From Rhodococcus wratislaviensis (lineage in GTDB: Bacteria; Actinomycetota; Actinomycetes; Mycobacteriales; Mycobacteriaceae), in the NCBI RefSeq assembly GCF_900455735.1, contig NZ_UAUI01000001.1, positions 620,001 to 684,000 of the forward strand: a stretch of 64,000 nt of DNA. The letters run 5' to 3'. The notes below the pieces were generated by a model that ran no database searches, had not been told where the DNA came from, and saw only the letters and a program-made list of their open reading frames with translations. Position 1 is the stretch's first letter. The number at the start of each line of letters is the position of its first letter. Positions 16,493 through 25,493 of this stretch are shown here, piece after piece. The translations under genes and the position numbers were made by a program.

Positions 16493-17974
16493 TCACACAT
16501 CACCGGGCGGCGGCCGATCAGTCACTTGTGGAGACGCCTCCGGTGCGGGTATCGCCCACTCGACCGCTGTCCCCGGCCCCAGGTCGCGAAAGACCGCGTG
16601 ACCGCCGAGCCGCTCGGCGCGGCGCCGAATGTTCGTCAGTCCGTCTCCATGCGCGGCTCCCGCCGCGATTCCGGTGCCGTTGTCGCTCACGGTCAACACG
16701 AGGCCGTCGGCGGCGGCGGTGACCCGGACACTGCACACGCTCGCCTGTGCGTGGCGGGCGACGTTGCTCAGGGCCTCGCGCAGGGCAGCCTGCAGTTCCG
16801 GCCCGGCCTCGCTGCCCGAATACCGGTCGACCGGCCCCTCCACACAGACATCCGGAGTGAAACCGAGCGCGGCGGCACTGTTGTCGACGATCTCGCTCAC
16901 CGCGGCACTCAGGCTGCCCGCCTCCCCGGACCGCGCGGCCCCGGTGGACCCGGTGAGATCGAATATGACGGCCCGCAATCCACGCACGATGCTGTCGGTC
17001 TCGTCGATCAGCGGGTCCAGATCCGCCGACAAGCGTGGATGCCGGACGCCCAGCGAGGTCAGCGTCAGACCCAGACCGAACACACGCTGAAGGGTCATAT
17101 CGTGGAGATCCGCCGCCATCCGGCCCTGTTCGTCATCACGTGCGCGGGCCCGCTCCGCCGCCATGAGTTGTTCGTTCTTCGCCAGCAGGCTGGTCCGCAT
17201 CGTGTCGACCGCCCCGGCGATGATCGCCACCTCCCGGGGCCCGTCGGTGTCGATCTCCCGCCCGTAGTCGCCGCCGGCCACCGCGCCGATGTCGGCGAGA
17301 AGACGATCGATCGGCCGTGTCAGCAGCCGCCGCGTCAGATACACCGCGGTCACGGCCGTGACCACGGCGAGAACGAAGGCGACGACGGTCGCGATGTTCG
17401 CCAGCGCCTGCGCCGAGTGGACTCGCTCGACCTGCTCGGTGACCAGGACGTCGGTACGGGCACTCAATTCCGCGAGCCGTGTGCGCAGGTCGTCGAACAA
17501 CTCCTTACCCGTCGCGGTCGTCGACTGGATCCGATCCGGTTCGCTCGCGTTGTCGCGGCGCGCAGAGATCTGCGGCTCCGCTGCCCGCGTCCGCCACATC
17601 TCGGCCGCCTCGGCGGTCCTCTGCAGCGCTGCCTGCGCGGCCGCATCCTCGGCGAGCAGCGTGTCCAGGCGAGTGTGCAGTGCGGCCGCGTCACGCCGGC
17701 CCGCGTCATAGGGTTCGAGGAATTGCGGATCGCCGGTAAGGGTGTACCCGCGTTGTCCCGTTTCCTGGTTCACATACGACGTGGTCAGCTCGGCCACCGC
17801 CCGCTGCGCGGGCCGCAGCTGCTCGGACAGGTCGTCGACAGATGCTCGTACCGCCAATCTCCCGTACACCGAAAAGGCTGTGGACACCGCGAACAGCGTC
17901 ACCAGAATGCCGATAGCCAGCCACAGCAGCGTCCGCAACGAGACCCGCGCGGTATTCGCGCTCGAATCCGTCAT
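16493..17974 (-). CDS. CHASE3-HAMP sensor histidine kinase (HisKA_3 type), orphan
   Basis: The protein has 493 residues. TM1 (about 12-34) is followed by an extracytoplasmic CHASE3-like helical bundle (ETGQRGYTLTGDPQFLEPYD), TM2 (about 200-225), HAMP (TRRLLTRPIDRLLADIGAVA), a HisKA_3 dimerisation helix with phospho-acceptor His in MAADLHDMTLQRVFGLGL, and an HATPase with SDNGTGIAAG and DGLTNIRRRAERLGG. The ADLHD box places it with DevS/NarX-type kinases that pair with NarL/LuxR response regulators, but no regulator gene is adjacent. Start ATG 17974 has GAGAGG six bases upstream. Confidence 0.88.
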   Translation of the reverse strand: MTDSSANTARVSLRTLLWLAIGILVTLFAVSTAFSVYGRLAVRASVDDLSEQLRPAQRAVAELTTSYVNQETGQRGYTLTGDPQFLEPYDAGRRDAAALHTRLDTLLAEDAAAQAALQRTAEAAEMWRTRAAEPQISARRDNASEPDRIQSTTATGKELFDDLRTRLAELSARTDVLVTEQVERVHSAQALANIATVVAFVLAVVTAVTAVYLTRRLLTRPIDRLLADIGAVAGGDYGREIDTDGPREVAIIAGAVDTMRTSLLAKNEQLMAAERARARDDEQGRMAADLHDMTLQRVFGLGLTLTSLGVRHPRLSADLDPLIDETDSIVRGLRAVIFDLTGSTGAARSGEAGSLSAAVSEIVDNSAAALGFTPDVCVEGPVDRYSGSEAGPELQAALREALSNVARHAQASVCSVRVTAAADGLVLTVSDNGTGIAAGAAHGDGLTNIRRRAERLGGHAVFRDLGPGTAVEWAIPAPEASPQVTDRPPPGDV

Positions 17975-18164
17975 CGCAAACCTCTCGGACTCGCAGAACC
18001 AGCCGAACGGCACCGGTATGCGCCGACACATAAACTCCACAACCGAGTCCACCCTAGGCCCCCACCCCGCCGGCAAGATCAGAACGGGCAACCAGCTGGT
18101 CCCGAGCGAGTCGGTCAAGTCCCGCGAGGTGGTGTACGTCGTCGTGCGATTCCTCGCCTGATGG

Positions 18165-18395
18165 TTATGCGGTCAGAGCCGCCTGTGTCACCGCCTGAAG
18201 TAGGTTCGGTATCGATGTCGTCGCGGTGAGCTCCGCGGGAGCGGGCCAGTACGTCGAGGCAGCGGCGAGCGTCGATCCATTCGTCGTGTTGGTCGGCGAG
18301 GACGGTCCGACGAGCCTAATGAGGGCGGTGCGCGGGAAGATCCCGACGACATCGGTCCACCGCCGGATTTCGTTGGTGAGTCTCTTCCTTAACCG
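18165..18395 (-). mobile_element. IS256-family transposase, C-terminal remnant
   Basis: Leftward, LTNEIRRWTDVVGIFPRTAL and IRLVG match the conserved C-terminal LN(K)EIKRRT.VVGIFP block of IS256 transposases; after one frameshift DEWIDARRCLDVLARSR follows. The N-terminal catalytic Asp residues and terminal repeats are missing. It is the first of two IS256 remnants in the window (second at 45840). Confidence 0.7.
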
Positions 18396-18435
18396 GCCTT
18401 CGCGTGGGGGTCAATCGCAGATTGGTGATCTGGAG

Positions 18436-18940
18436 TCAGCGGTTGAGTCGGTGGAGGTGGTCGGTCAGGGCGTCTGCCACGCGGTGGTGGCGAGCAGCTT
18501 CGTCGGACCAGCCGCGGTCGCAGGCTTCGGCTTCGGCTTCGGCTTCGGCTTCGGCTTCGGCTTCGGCTTCGAGTGCCTGGATATCGGAGCGTTGCGCCTC
18601 GAGCGCGTCACGGAAGTCGGGTTCGGTGACGAAGTTTGTCGCAGGTCTCGCAGATGTTGGCGTAGCGGCAGGCTCCTGCCGCTACGTGTCGGGAGCAGTA
18701 GCCATGGGCGACGCGCGTTGTGAGCATCTCGCTGCCGAGCCAGCTGACGGTGTCCGGAACGACCGGCTAGCCGACCGGGGTGAGGGTGAACCGGCGGCGC
18801 ACCTTGTCCATCGCCTGGTCGTAGGCTTCGCGCAACGTCGGCGATGCGAGGGTGGCGTTGCGGAGGGTCATCTGTGGAGTGACGTGCCCGCGCAACGCCA
18901 TTCAACGCCTGCAGGCTCATACCGGCACGTCGTAACCGAC
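18436..18940 (-). pseudogene. Tyrosine-recombinase/transposase (Tn554-like integrase), C-terminal remnant
   Basis: Leftward pieces in shifting frames give ALRGHVTPQMTLRNATLASP, AYDQAMDKVRRRFTLTPVG, LTTRVAHGYCSRHVAAGACR, YANICETCDK, and after a one-base insertion FVTEPDFRDALEAQRSDIQA. This matches the C-terminal region and Cys/His-rich tail of rhodococcal tyrosine recombinases; a second shift lies near 18905. The end is RHHRVADALTDHLHRLNR. The catalytic Arg/Tyr domain is largely gone. A hexanucleotide expansion (18523-18570) lies inside it. Confidence 0.65.
18523..18570. repeat. GGCTTC hexanucleotide, eight perfect tandem copies
   Basis: Forty-eight bases of GGCTTC repeated eight times without error. 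On the minus strand this encodes eight Glu-Ala pairs within the recombinase remnant, where ALEAE leads directly into CDRGWSDEAARHH. It is in frame with that remnant, so it arose by slippage that kept or did not need the frame. Confidence 0.9.
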
Positions 18941-20442
18941 ACCGCCATCAGGAGCCGCAGTCAACGCCCAAGATCATGGCATCTCTCGCCGTTGGACTTC
19001 GCCTGCCCAACTACGCCCGCATCGTTACACACCTCACAACTCACACAACGGCACGTAACCCATTGGCGCAGCGCATTTTCAGATTCTGTGGAAGCCAGCT
19101 GAGCCTCAGCGACGAGTCCCATCAGACGGGCGATGATTCTCGTCAGACCGCCAACCATCCCGGTGCATCGCACACCTGCGGGCACACCCGGGACCGACGA
19201 CCAACCACCTCGGCGGGCGGCACCCCGACGCTCGTCTCCTGGCGTCACCGGCGGCAGGTCAGCGAGCAGACCGTCTGTCGGGTCGACGGTCGTCGGCGTA
19301 CATGGCTTCGATTCTCGCCTTGATCTCGGCGGTGCTCATCACATCGCGCCGCCTCCGGGTGCTGGGAGTGGACACGAAAGTCGTCGGGATCGAGGGTGTC
19401 GCCATGGGAATTCTGCCTTCATGTGGGTGTGGGGCGGCCGCGGCCGCGTCAGTCTTGTCATCACGCACATATGTGATCTGATTCACAGGCGGAAGCGTTA
19501 CATTACGTCGTTCCTTGCTTCATCGGCGCCCGCCATCCCATCGGCCCTACGGTCGAGCCGGTACCCATGCGGGTATGGATTCCGGCATCGGCGGCCGCGC
19601 GGTTCCGGAGGCTCGCCTGGCCGGGCATCTGCTGGCCCTGGTCACCGACCACGACGTCGACGCGTTGTCGATGGATCTGTGTCTGCTGATGCAACCACCG
19701 GACATGGACCCTTCTCCGGGCCCCCTCTACAGCGGTGTGGGATCTGATCTGGGTAGTCCCCGCCCTGACCGACATGGTCATCGCCAAGTCGTCCGCGAGC
19801 TAAGACCACCGCCAGTCGCGCCCTCGGCCTCATGGACGTCCAGGGGCGCGAGTTCGCTCCGAACCTGAACATCACGTCGGACATTAACTATGAGATTGTG
19901 AATTCTGGGAAGTCCGCGTCGGGTTCCGTTATGTGCGCGGATGCTCGACTGTCCATCGAACGAGGCCGGTAGCCACCCGAGCGGTGATCTGGTGGAGAAC
20001 GGCGTCCACGGGCCCGGTGGGCGTGGCCGAGGTACGTGAGAGCGCCGGAAACCTCGACGCGTTGGCGCACCGAAAGGTTCCCACCGTTCGCGCATTCGTC
20101 AACAGTCTGTCCTCGAGTGCCACGACGACCCGGTCACGCTCGTCTGCTCCACGACGTCACCGAACTGCCGTGGGATGGTCCTCCCACAACGGATTTCGGT
20201 TGACGCGTCTCGACGTCCTGTTCCGTAGGACTTCCGCGCGGGGACGCACCTGTCGGGTTCGGGAACCCTCCAGTGAGCTGCAGAAGCCGAACAGTGTGTC
20301 AGTGAGGGAGGCACACCGCTGCGAGAGCCCGTCGTACCGGGCACCGCTGGCAGCCAGGTGGTCGAATAGAGGCGGCGAGGCCGCTGCGCAATTCCGGCGT
20401 TGAATCCGGTTTCCGAGGTCGACCCGGGGGTACTTGCGAACT
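18941..20442. other. 1.5 kb without a supportable gene
   Basis: One candidate is a 49-residue leftward frame at 19259-19408 (MATPSIPTTFVSTPSTRRRR, ending MYADDRRPDRRSAR) with GAAGGCAG upstream, but support is weak. A short rightward stretch at 19725-19800 (DLIWVVPALTDMVIAKSS) looks protein-like but has no start. The rest shows only composition-driven open frames. This is the region just upstream of the gas vesicle genes. Confidence 0.35.
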
Positions 20443-21354
20443 ATGGGTGCACGAGCGAGAACGGACGGCCGGACACCGGTCACATCGCACAGTGGCGGCG
20501 CAGTCGGCAACGGCAGGACCACTGACGCCGGAGGCCTGGCCACGACCGCCACAACCAAGCCGAAGGCCCGGGCATCGACCGCGGCGAACAGGTTCGCGGC
20601 GACCGCCACCACCGAAGCGGGGCGGCTGCCGCGCAGGCGGCCGGCGCCCGCGACATCGACTGGGGGCACCTCGCGGCACAGCGGCTCGCGGGCGTCTGAA
20701 CCGAAACCGCGACGAACGCGAACAGGCGCCACCAGCGAAGCAGCCTCGGGCACACCCCGTCGGCGGCGCGCCGACAGCGAGGCACCCTCCGGGCGTGCGC
20801 CGGCACGGGCCACCACCGCGAAGCCGACGGCTCGCACACATCCCCGAGGTGAGGGGTCCCGCACATCCGCGCACCCGCGGTCCACCGCACCGAACCGCAC
20901 ACGCCGACCGGAGTCGTCAGCGAAGGACACCGAACGCGGCGGGCCCGCCGACACGACCTGGAGCCGGGTGTTGCGGTCGGTCGAGGCCGCCATCGAATGG
21001 CTCAAAGCCCACATTCGCCGGCTTCAGGAGACGGTGCGAGACCGCGGCGCCATGCTGACGGAAAAGATCAAGCAGAAGATCCAGGAGTGGATGAACCCCC
21101 TCGTCGACGAGGTCGCGCACGGCGGGGTGGGCATGCAAGCCGGACTCGAGGGTGTTCGGGCCGCCCTGACAGGTAAGAATCCTGTGTGGGCCGCGATCAA
21201 AGGGCTGGTCTCCGGATTGAGCACCAAGGCCAAGGTCGCCCTGATTCTCCTACTGGTCCTCGGACTGCTCCTCGGGCCGGTACTGCTCGTAGTCCTATTG
21301 CTGGCCCTGCTTGTCATGGCGATCGTCGCGGCGGTGCGGGCCGCTGCACGCTGA
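20443..21354 (+). CDS. Basic, low-complexity protein with C-terminal membrane helix at gas vesicle locus
   Basis: The protein has 303 residues. Residues 1-170 are Arg/Thr/Ala/Pro-rich and disordered, with an estimated high positive charge. Residues 175-250 are helical (EAAIEWLKAHIRRLQETVRD; MLTEKIKQKIQEWMNPLVDE). The last 55 residues hold a long hydrophobic helix (KVALILLLVLGLLLGPVLLV). I do not recognise the family. It is co-oriented with the gas vesicle genes, 440 bases upstream, and its C-terminus could anchor it to a membrane or hydrophobic shell. The start is uncertain: ATG 20443, or TTG 20434 with GGGGG closer by. Confidence 0.6.
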   Translation: MGARARTDGRTPVTSHSGGAVGNGRTTDAGGLATTATTKPKARASTAANRFAATATTEAGRLPRRRPAPATSTGGTSRHSGSRASEPKPRRTRTGATSEAASGTPRRRRADSEAPSGRAPARATTAKPTARTHPRGEGSRTSAHPRSTAPNRTRRPESSAKDTERGGPADTTWSRVLRSVEAAIEWLKAHIRRLQETVRDRGAMLTEKIKQKIQEWMNPLVDEVAHGGVGMQAGLEGVRAALTGKNPVWAAIKGLVSGLSTKAKVALILLLVLGLLLGPVLLVVLLLALLVMAIVAAVRAAAR

Positions 21355-21490
21355 CCTGATCGACGGGCGGGCAGGGCCGATTCGTGAGCAGGCGGCGCAC
21401 GACACAACAAGAAAAGAATTCATCGTGGCACTGCCCAACCAATGAACACCAGCGATCCTCCGTCGCTCAACGAACCCTCGTGTATCCGCC

Positions 21491-21512
21491 GTGCAAGGGA
21501 TTTCCCTTGCAC
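21491..21512. terminator. Perfect 10-bp hairpin
   Basis: GTGCAAGGGA and TCCCTTGCAC are separated by two bases, 137 bases after the basic protein gene. It is followed by AGCAACATCTCCG rather than a U tract. It would separate that gene from the gvp operon at 21796. Confidence 0.45.
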
Positions 21513-21710
21513 AGCAACATCTCCGAAGGAATCCTTCCGCACGAGTCGGCTTGGTTCATCCCGGCTGCTCCGGAGAGGCCGGAATCACCGAATTTCTGCA
21601 CAACGGAAAATGGGTTCCCGTGAAGTCGGCCGGAATCGTGGTGTGCTGGTGATTGAGCGTTGCCGGGTTGGGGTAGTCGACAATGCGCACCCCTACCATG
21701 CACACGGTCT

Positions 21711-21751
21711 TGCGACACATCTCCGAAATCGGTCCTGCGACACATCTCCGA
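21711..21751. repeat. 16-bp direct repeat before the gas vesicle operon
   Basis: TGCGACACATCTCCGA occurs at 21711-21726 and again at 21736-21751, a 25-base period. It lies 45 bases before the first gene of the operon. It might be a regulator site or, since similar tandem motifs occur at ends of some actinobacterial insertion sequences, the scar of a lost element; the sequence alone does not decide. Confidence 0.5.
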
Positions 21752-21795
21752 GGTTGGCGAGAGGTGCGTGGTGACTACTCGGCAAAAGGGGTTCA

Positions 21796-22485
21796 ATGAT
21801 GAACAACAAGACTCAGATGGCGGCCGCGATCGGTGCGGGCTATTTGCTAGGCCGCACCCGCCGGATGAAGCTGGCACTGATGCTCGCCGGGGCCGGTACG
21901 ACCGGGCGCTTTCGCGGCGGGCCGCGGGAGCTGCTCACACTCGGCACCAAGATGCTCGCGAATTCCCCGGAGGTCGCCAAACTCGGCGACACGGTCCGGG
22001 GTGAGCTGCTCGGGGCAGCGAAGGCCGCAGCGGTCACCGCTGCCAGCCAGCGCATCGACTCGCTGAGCAACCGGCTCCAATCGGGCGGCCAGGAGATCAC
22101 GGGCACCGTCAGCGATGCCGCGGACAACGTCACTGATGTCACCAAGGTGAGCAAATTCGGCCGCAAGAAGCACACTCGTTCGCGGGACGACGACGAGCAG
22201 CCCAGTACCGACGAACCGCCGGAGGACAACTCCGCCGGAGAGGAAGACGCGACCGACGACTACGAGGAGCAGGACGAAGACGAGGCCGACGAGGAACCGG
22301 CCCCACGTAAGCGGCCCACGCCGCGCCGCCGGGCCGGAGCGACCGGGAGCACCCGGCCCGCGAGCAGGTCGCGGACCGCGAAGTCAGACGAAGACGACGA
22401 TAACGAAGAGTCTCCTGCCCGCAAACGCAGGACACGGGCCAAGGCCACGACGGACTCTGCGCCCGTCCGACGGGCAAGAAGGTGA
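21796..22485 (+). CDS. Gas vesicle-linked protein with GAGYLLGR motif and charged tail (GvpY-like)
   Basis: The protein has 229 residues. Residues 1-110 form the conserved part: AAAIGAGYLLGRTRRMKLAL, then MLANSPEVAKLGDTVRGELL and SQRIDSLSNRL. Residues 125-175 are Asp/Glu-rich and the last 55 are Arg/Lys-rich (RKRPTPRRRAGATGS). Similar proteins accompany Streptomyces-type gvp clusters; I believe they are the GvpY group. A paralogue lies at 26464-27063 on the other strand. Its stop overlaps the next start (TGATG), so it opens the gvp operon. Role unknown, perhaps shell assembly or nucleation. Confidence 0.78.
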   Translation: MMNNKTQMAAAIGAGYLLGRTRRMKLALMLAGAGTTGRFRGGPRELLTLGTKMLANSPEVAKLGDTVRGELLGAAKAAAVTAASQRIDSLSNRLQSGGQEITGTVSDAADNVTDVTKVSKFGRKKHTRSRDDDEQPSTDEPPEDNSAGEEDATDDYEEQDEDEADEEPAPRKRPTPRRRAGATGSTRPASRSRTAKSDEDDDNEESPARKRRTRAKATTDSAPVRRARR

Positions 22486-23801
22486 TGGCGATGACGAGCG
22501 CCGCAAAGAAACTACAAGAGGCCGTACCGGGTGACGGCAACGGATCGTCCAGCGTGCTGCAGGAGGCAATGCAGAGACTTGTTGGCACGGTCGCCGAGAA
22601 GGCACTGTCCTCGGTCTCGGACAAGGTGGCGAACACCTCCGGGCGGCTCACCGACTACGCCGAGAACGGCGGCGAAGGAGGGCTGCTTGCCGCCCTCACC
22701 GGTTCCGAGAAATCGGATGACGATGAGTCACCGGACAAGTCCGACACCGGTGGCGGCTGGTGGGAGGGCGCCAAGCAGACGGTCAAGGACAAGGCGTCCG
22801 ACCTCAAGGACGCGGTCACCGGCGGTGGCGGTGGCGGTAGCGGAAAAGGCAAGAAGCTGAAATTGACCAACATCGTCGAAACGATCGATGTCGGGGTCCC
22901 GGTTCAGCTGGCCTATAACCAATGGACCCAATTCGCCGACTTTCCGTCGTTCATGAAGAAGGTCGAACGGGTCGAGCAGGAATCGGACGAAAAGCTCGAG
23001 TGGAAGGCGCAGATCTTCCTGTCGCACCGAACCTGGGAAGCGTCGATCCTCGAGCAGGTTCCCGACGAGCGGATCGTGTGGCGCTCGAAGGGCGCCAAAG
23101 GTTTCATCGACGGTGCGGTGACGTTCCACGAGGTGACCCCGGATCTCACCCGCATCGTTCTGATCCTCGAGTATCACCCGAAGGGATTGTTCGAGAAGAC
23201 GGGAAACCTGTGGCGCGCACAGGGACGACGAGCACGGCTGGAATTGAAACACTTTGCACGCCACGTCATGACGCAGACCATCCTCCATCCTGATGAATTG
23301 GAGGGCTGGCGCGGAGAAATCCGGGACGGTCAGGTAGTCGAGCCCGAGCAGGACGAAGCGGAACAGGAAGACGAGCAGGACGAAACGCAGCTGGGCGAGG
23401 GTGAAGAGGACGAGGCCGAGGAGCCTGAGGAAGCCGAGGACGAGGCCGAGGACGAGGAACCCGCCGAAACAGACGAGGACGAGTACGAGGAGCCGGAGGA
23501 AACAGACGAGGCCGAGGACGAGGAACCCGAGACAGAGGAAGACGAGGCTGAAGAGGACGAGGGCGAAGGTGAGGAAGCGGTCGACGAGGAGGCCGAGGAG
23601 GACGAGGCGCCGCCGCCGAAACGCCGTGGTCGCCCACGCAAGACCGCGGCCGCGAGTGAACCGCCGGCACCGCCGAAACGCCGTGGCCGACCGCGCAAGA
23701 CCGCGGCCGCGAGTGAGGACACGGCACCGGCACGCCGTGGCCGCCCCCGCAAGACCGCGGCCACCAAGTCCGTCGGCGCGAAGCGAGGAGCCCGCCGATG
23801 A
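22485..23801 (+). CDS. SRPBCC-domain gas vesicle accessory protein with acidic tail and three AT-hooks (GvpZ-like)
   Basis: The protein has 438 residues. Residues 1-115 are variable; 125-265 form an SRPBCC/polyketide-cyclase-like domain ([40 protein letters not shown]). Residues 285-380 are almost solid Glu/Asp, and the last 60 carry three AT-hook-like repeats, each [10 protein letters not shown], separated by Ala/Ser/Pro linkers. SRPBCC proteins occur in Streptomyces-type gvp clusters; the AT-hook tail, a minor-groove DNA-binding motif, is unexpected. It overlaps gvpA by four bases. Inference: the protein may tether gas-vesicle-like particles to DNA, or the tail may be a charged scaffold. 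Confidence 0.85.
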   Translation: MAMTSAAKKLQEAVPGDGNGSSSVLQEAMQRLVGTVAEKALSSVSDKVANTSGRLTDYAENGGEGGLLAALTGSEKSDDDESPDKSDTGGGWWEGAKQTVKDKASDLKDAVTGGGGGGSGKGKKLKLTNIVETIDVGVPVQLAYNQWTQFADFPSFMKKVERVEQESDEKLEWKAQIFLSHRTWEASILEQVPDERIVWRSKGAKGFIDGAVTFHEVTPDLTRIVLILEYHPKGLFEKTGNLWRAQGRRARLELKHFARHVMTQTILHPDELEGWRGEIRDGQVVEPEQDEAEQEDEQDETQLGEGEEDEAEEPEEAEDEAEDEEPAETDEDEYEEPEETDEAEDEEPETEEDEAEEDEGEGEEAVDEEAEEDEAPPPKRRGRPRKTAAASEPPAPPKRRGRPRKTAAASEDTAPARRGRPRKTAATKSVGAKRGARR

Positions 23802-24166
23802 CCACCGGCGGGCCCAGCTCGAGCAGCCTCGCCGACGTCATCGACACCATCCTCGACAAGGGCCTGGTCATCGACGCGTACGTGCGGGTCTCGCTGGTCG
23901 GGATCGAACTGCTGACCATCGACGCCCGCATCGTCGTCGCCAGTGTCGACACGTATCTGCGGTTCGCGGAGGCGGTGAACCGGCTCGAGATCGGCAGCGA
24001 ACCCAAGGGCCTGACCGATCTGGTGGGGTCCGTGACCGAAGGTGGTGCCAAGTCGAAGACCAAGGGCGCGCTCGAGGCTGCCGGCGACAAACTCGGTGAC
24101 CTCCTCGGCGGCGGACAAGAGGAGCCCGAGCGGGTGCCGCGTAAATCCAGCAGAGGGGACAGATGA
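23798..24166 (+). CDS. gvpA: Gas vesicle structural protein, GvpA/GvpJ family
   Basis: The protein has 122 residues. Residues 8-65 match the shell-forming GvpA fold: [20 protein letters not shown] and [20 protein letters not shown], then [13 protein letters not shown]. GvpA polymerises into the ribbed wall of gas vesicles. This copy has a 50-residue hydrophilic extension ([19 protein letters not shown]), more like GvpJ or long GvpA variants. It is the only intact GvpA/J member here, because the gvpJ copy at 25490 is broken. Start and stop overlap both neighbours. Confidence 0.88.
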   Translation: MTTGGPSSSSLADVIDTILDKGLVIDAYVRVSLVGIELLTIDARIVVASVDTYLRFAEAVNRLEIGSEPKGLTDLVGSVTEGGAKSKTKGALEAAGDKLGDLLGGGQEEPERVPRKSSRGDR

Positions 24167-24954
24167 TGTCCACCACGAACCAGGCCACCGATGCCCCCGA
24201 GCAGCCGCGCACCACCGGCATCTACGTCTACGGCATCGTGCCCGCGGACGTGCGGACCGAAGACGACGCCGTCGGCGTCGACGACTCCCAGGTGAGCACC
24301 ATCAGACACGGTGACATCGCGGCACTGGTCAGCGAAATATCGGTGGACCGACCCCTCGGAAAACCCGCGGACCTTCAGGCCCACGCACACCTGCTGGACG
24401 GTGCCGCGCGAGTGGCACCGGTACTCCCCCTGCGCTTCGGGGCCGTCCTCACCGACACCGATGCGCTGAAGGACGAATTGCTCACCGCGCACGCCGACGA
24501 GTTCGCCGCCGCCATGGAGCAACTCGAGGGCAAGGCCCAATACGTGGTGAAGGCCCGCTACGTCGAACACGCCGTCCTGTGGGACGTGATCGGCGAGAAC
24601 GAGCAGGCCAGCGCACTGCGCGACACGATCCGCGACCAGCCGGAGGCCGCCACCCGCGACGCCCGGATGGCCCTCGGCGAGATCGTGGCCAACGCCATCG
24701 TCGCGAAGCGAGAGGAAGATACGGCCACGGTGGTCGAGGCACTCGACTCGCTGGCCGACCTGGTCAACGTCCGCGAACCCACCCATGAGGAGGATGCCGC
24801 GCAAGTGGCGGTCCTTGTCGAGGTCGCCCGCGGAGACGAGCTCGAGCAGGCGGTGGGCGCGTTGGCGGAGCGGTGGGAGGGCCGGGTGGAGATGCGGCTG
24901 CTCGGACCGCTCGCCGCCTACCACTTCGTGATGGCCCAGACGCCGGAGGGCTGA
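24163..24954 (+). CDS. gvpF: Gas vesicle protein GvpF/GvpL
   Basis: The protein has 263 residues, typical for GvpF/GvpL. The N-terminal domain starts [27 protein letters not shown] follows, then [16 protein letters not shown] (the conserved LP.RFG.V block), and a C-terminal domain ending [19 protein letters not shown]. GvpF/L helps GvpA assembly and sits on the inner side of the shell. The ATG at 24163 overlaps the gvpA stop; a second ATG at 24166 is also possible. Confidence 0.9.
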   Translation: MMSTTNQATDAPEQPRTTGIYVYGIVPADVRTEDDAVGVDDSQVSTIRHGDIAALVSEISVDRPLGKPADLQAHAHLLDGAARVAPVLPLRFGAVLTDTDALKDELLTAHADEFAAAMEQLEGKAQYVVKARYVEHAVLWDVIGENEQASALRDTIRDQPEAATRDARMALGEIVANAIVAKREEDTATVVEALDSLADLVNVREPTHEEDAAQVAVLVEVARGDELEQAVGALAERWEGRVEMRLLGPLAAYHFVMAQTPEG

Positions 24955-24958
24955 GGCG

Positions 24959-25210
24959 ATGGGACCGTTGTCGTTCATCGTCACGCTGCCGCTCGCGCCG
25001 GTGCGTGGGGTGATCTCGCTGGCCGAGTTGATTCAGCGTCAGGTCGAGGAGGAACTGCACGATCCCGCCAGTGCCCGCCGCGCGCTCGAGGAGCTGGACG
25101 ACGCCCGCGAGCGGGGTGAGATCTCCGCCGAGGAGGAAGAGCAGGCGCAGCAGGCAATCCTCGACCGGATGACCGGAACGGCACAGCCCGCCACTCCGGA
25201 GAAGGAGTGA
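24959..25210 (+). CDS. gvpG: Gas vesicle protein GvpG
   Basis: The 83-residue protein begins LSFIVTLPLAPVRGVISLAE and continues IQRQVEEELHDPASARRALE, EEEEQAQQAILDRM. This is the GvpG family, a helical accessory protein needed for assembly. It starts four bases after the gvpF stop, in the operon. Confidence 0.88.
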   Translation: MGPLSFIVTLPLAPVRGVISLAELIQRQVEEELHDPASARRALEELDDARERGEISAEEEEQAQQAILDRMTGTAQPATPEKE

Positions 25211-25217
25211 AGAGGTC

Positions 25218-25493
25218 ATGGCGCATCAGCTGCCACCGCCCCTGCCGGCGCAGGACATCGCCGAGCTCGCGGTGCGGGACATCACGCAGCTGACGGGCAA
25301 GAAACCGCTCGGTGCGACATCGGTGATGCCGACCGACGACGGGTGGACCGTGGAAGTGGAAGTTGTCGAGGATCGGCGTATCCCGTCTTCGACGGACATG
25401 CTCGCCCTGTACGAGGTGGTGCTGGATCTGGACGGAGAGTTGTTGTCCTACCGCAGAACCCGCCGCTACAGCCGTGGCGCCGGTGGGTCATGA
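25218..25493 (+). CDS. gvpO: Gas vesicle protein GvpO
   Basis: The protein has 91 residues. Motifs: PAQDIAELAVRDITQLTGKK, GWTVEVEVVEDRRIP and DMLALYEVVLDLDGELLSYR, then RTRRYSRG. This is the GvpO family, required in haloarchaea and common in actinobacterial clusters. Ribosome site AGAGGTC precedes ATG 25218. Its stop overlaps the start of the gvpJ remnant (ATGA). Confidence 0.88.
   Translation: MAHQLPPPLPAQDIAELAVRDITQLTGKKPLGATSVMPTDDGWTVEVEVVEDRRIPSSTDMLALYEVVLDLDGELLSYRRTRRYSRGAGGS

Noticed and set aside
18226..18723. Rightward frame with a Gly-Phe repeat
   Set aside because: The repeat is the antisense reading of the Glu-Ala repeat of the leftward recombinase remnant; the rest has no domain or ribosome site.
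20157..21014. Leftward frame opposite the basic gvp-linked protein
   Set aside because: It mirrors the low-complexity coding of the other strand; no domain, start or codon pattern supports it.
23266..24984. Very long leftward frame across the gvp genes
   Set aside because: The forward strand carries unmistakable GvpA, GvpF/L and SRPBCC domains; the antisense frame is an artefact of GC bias.
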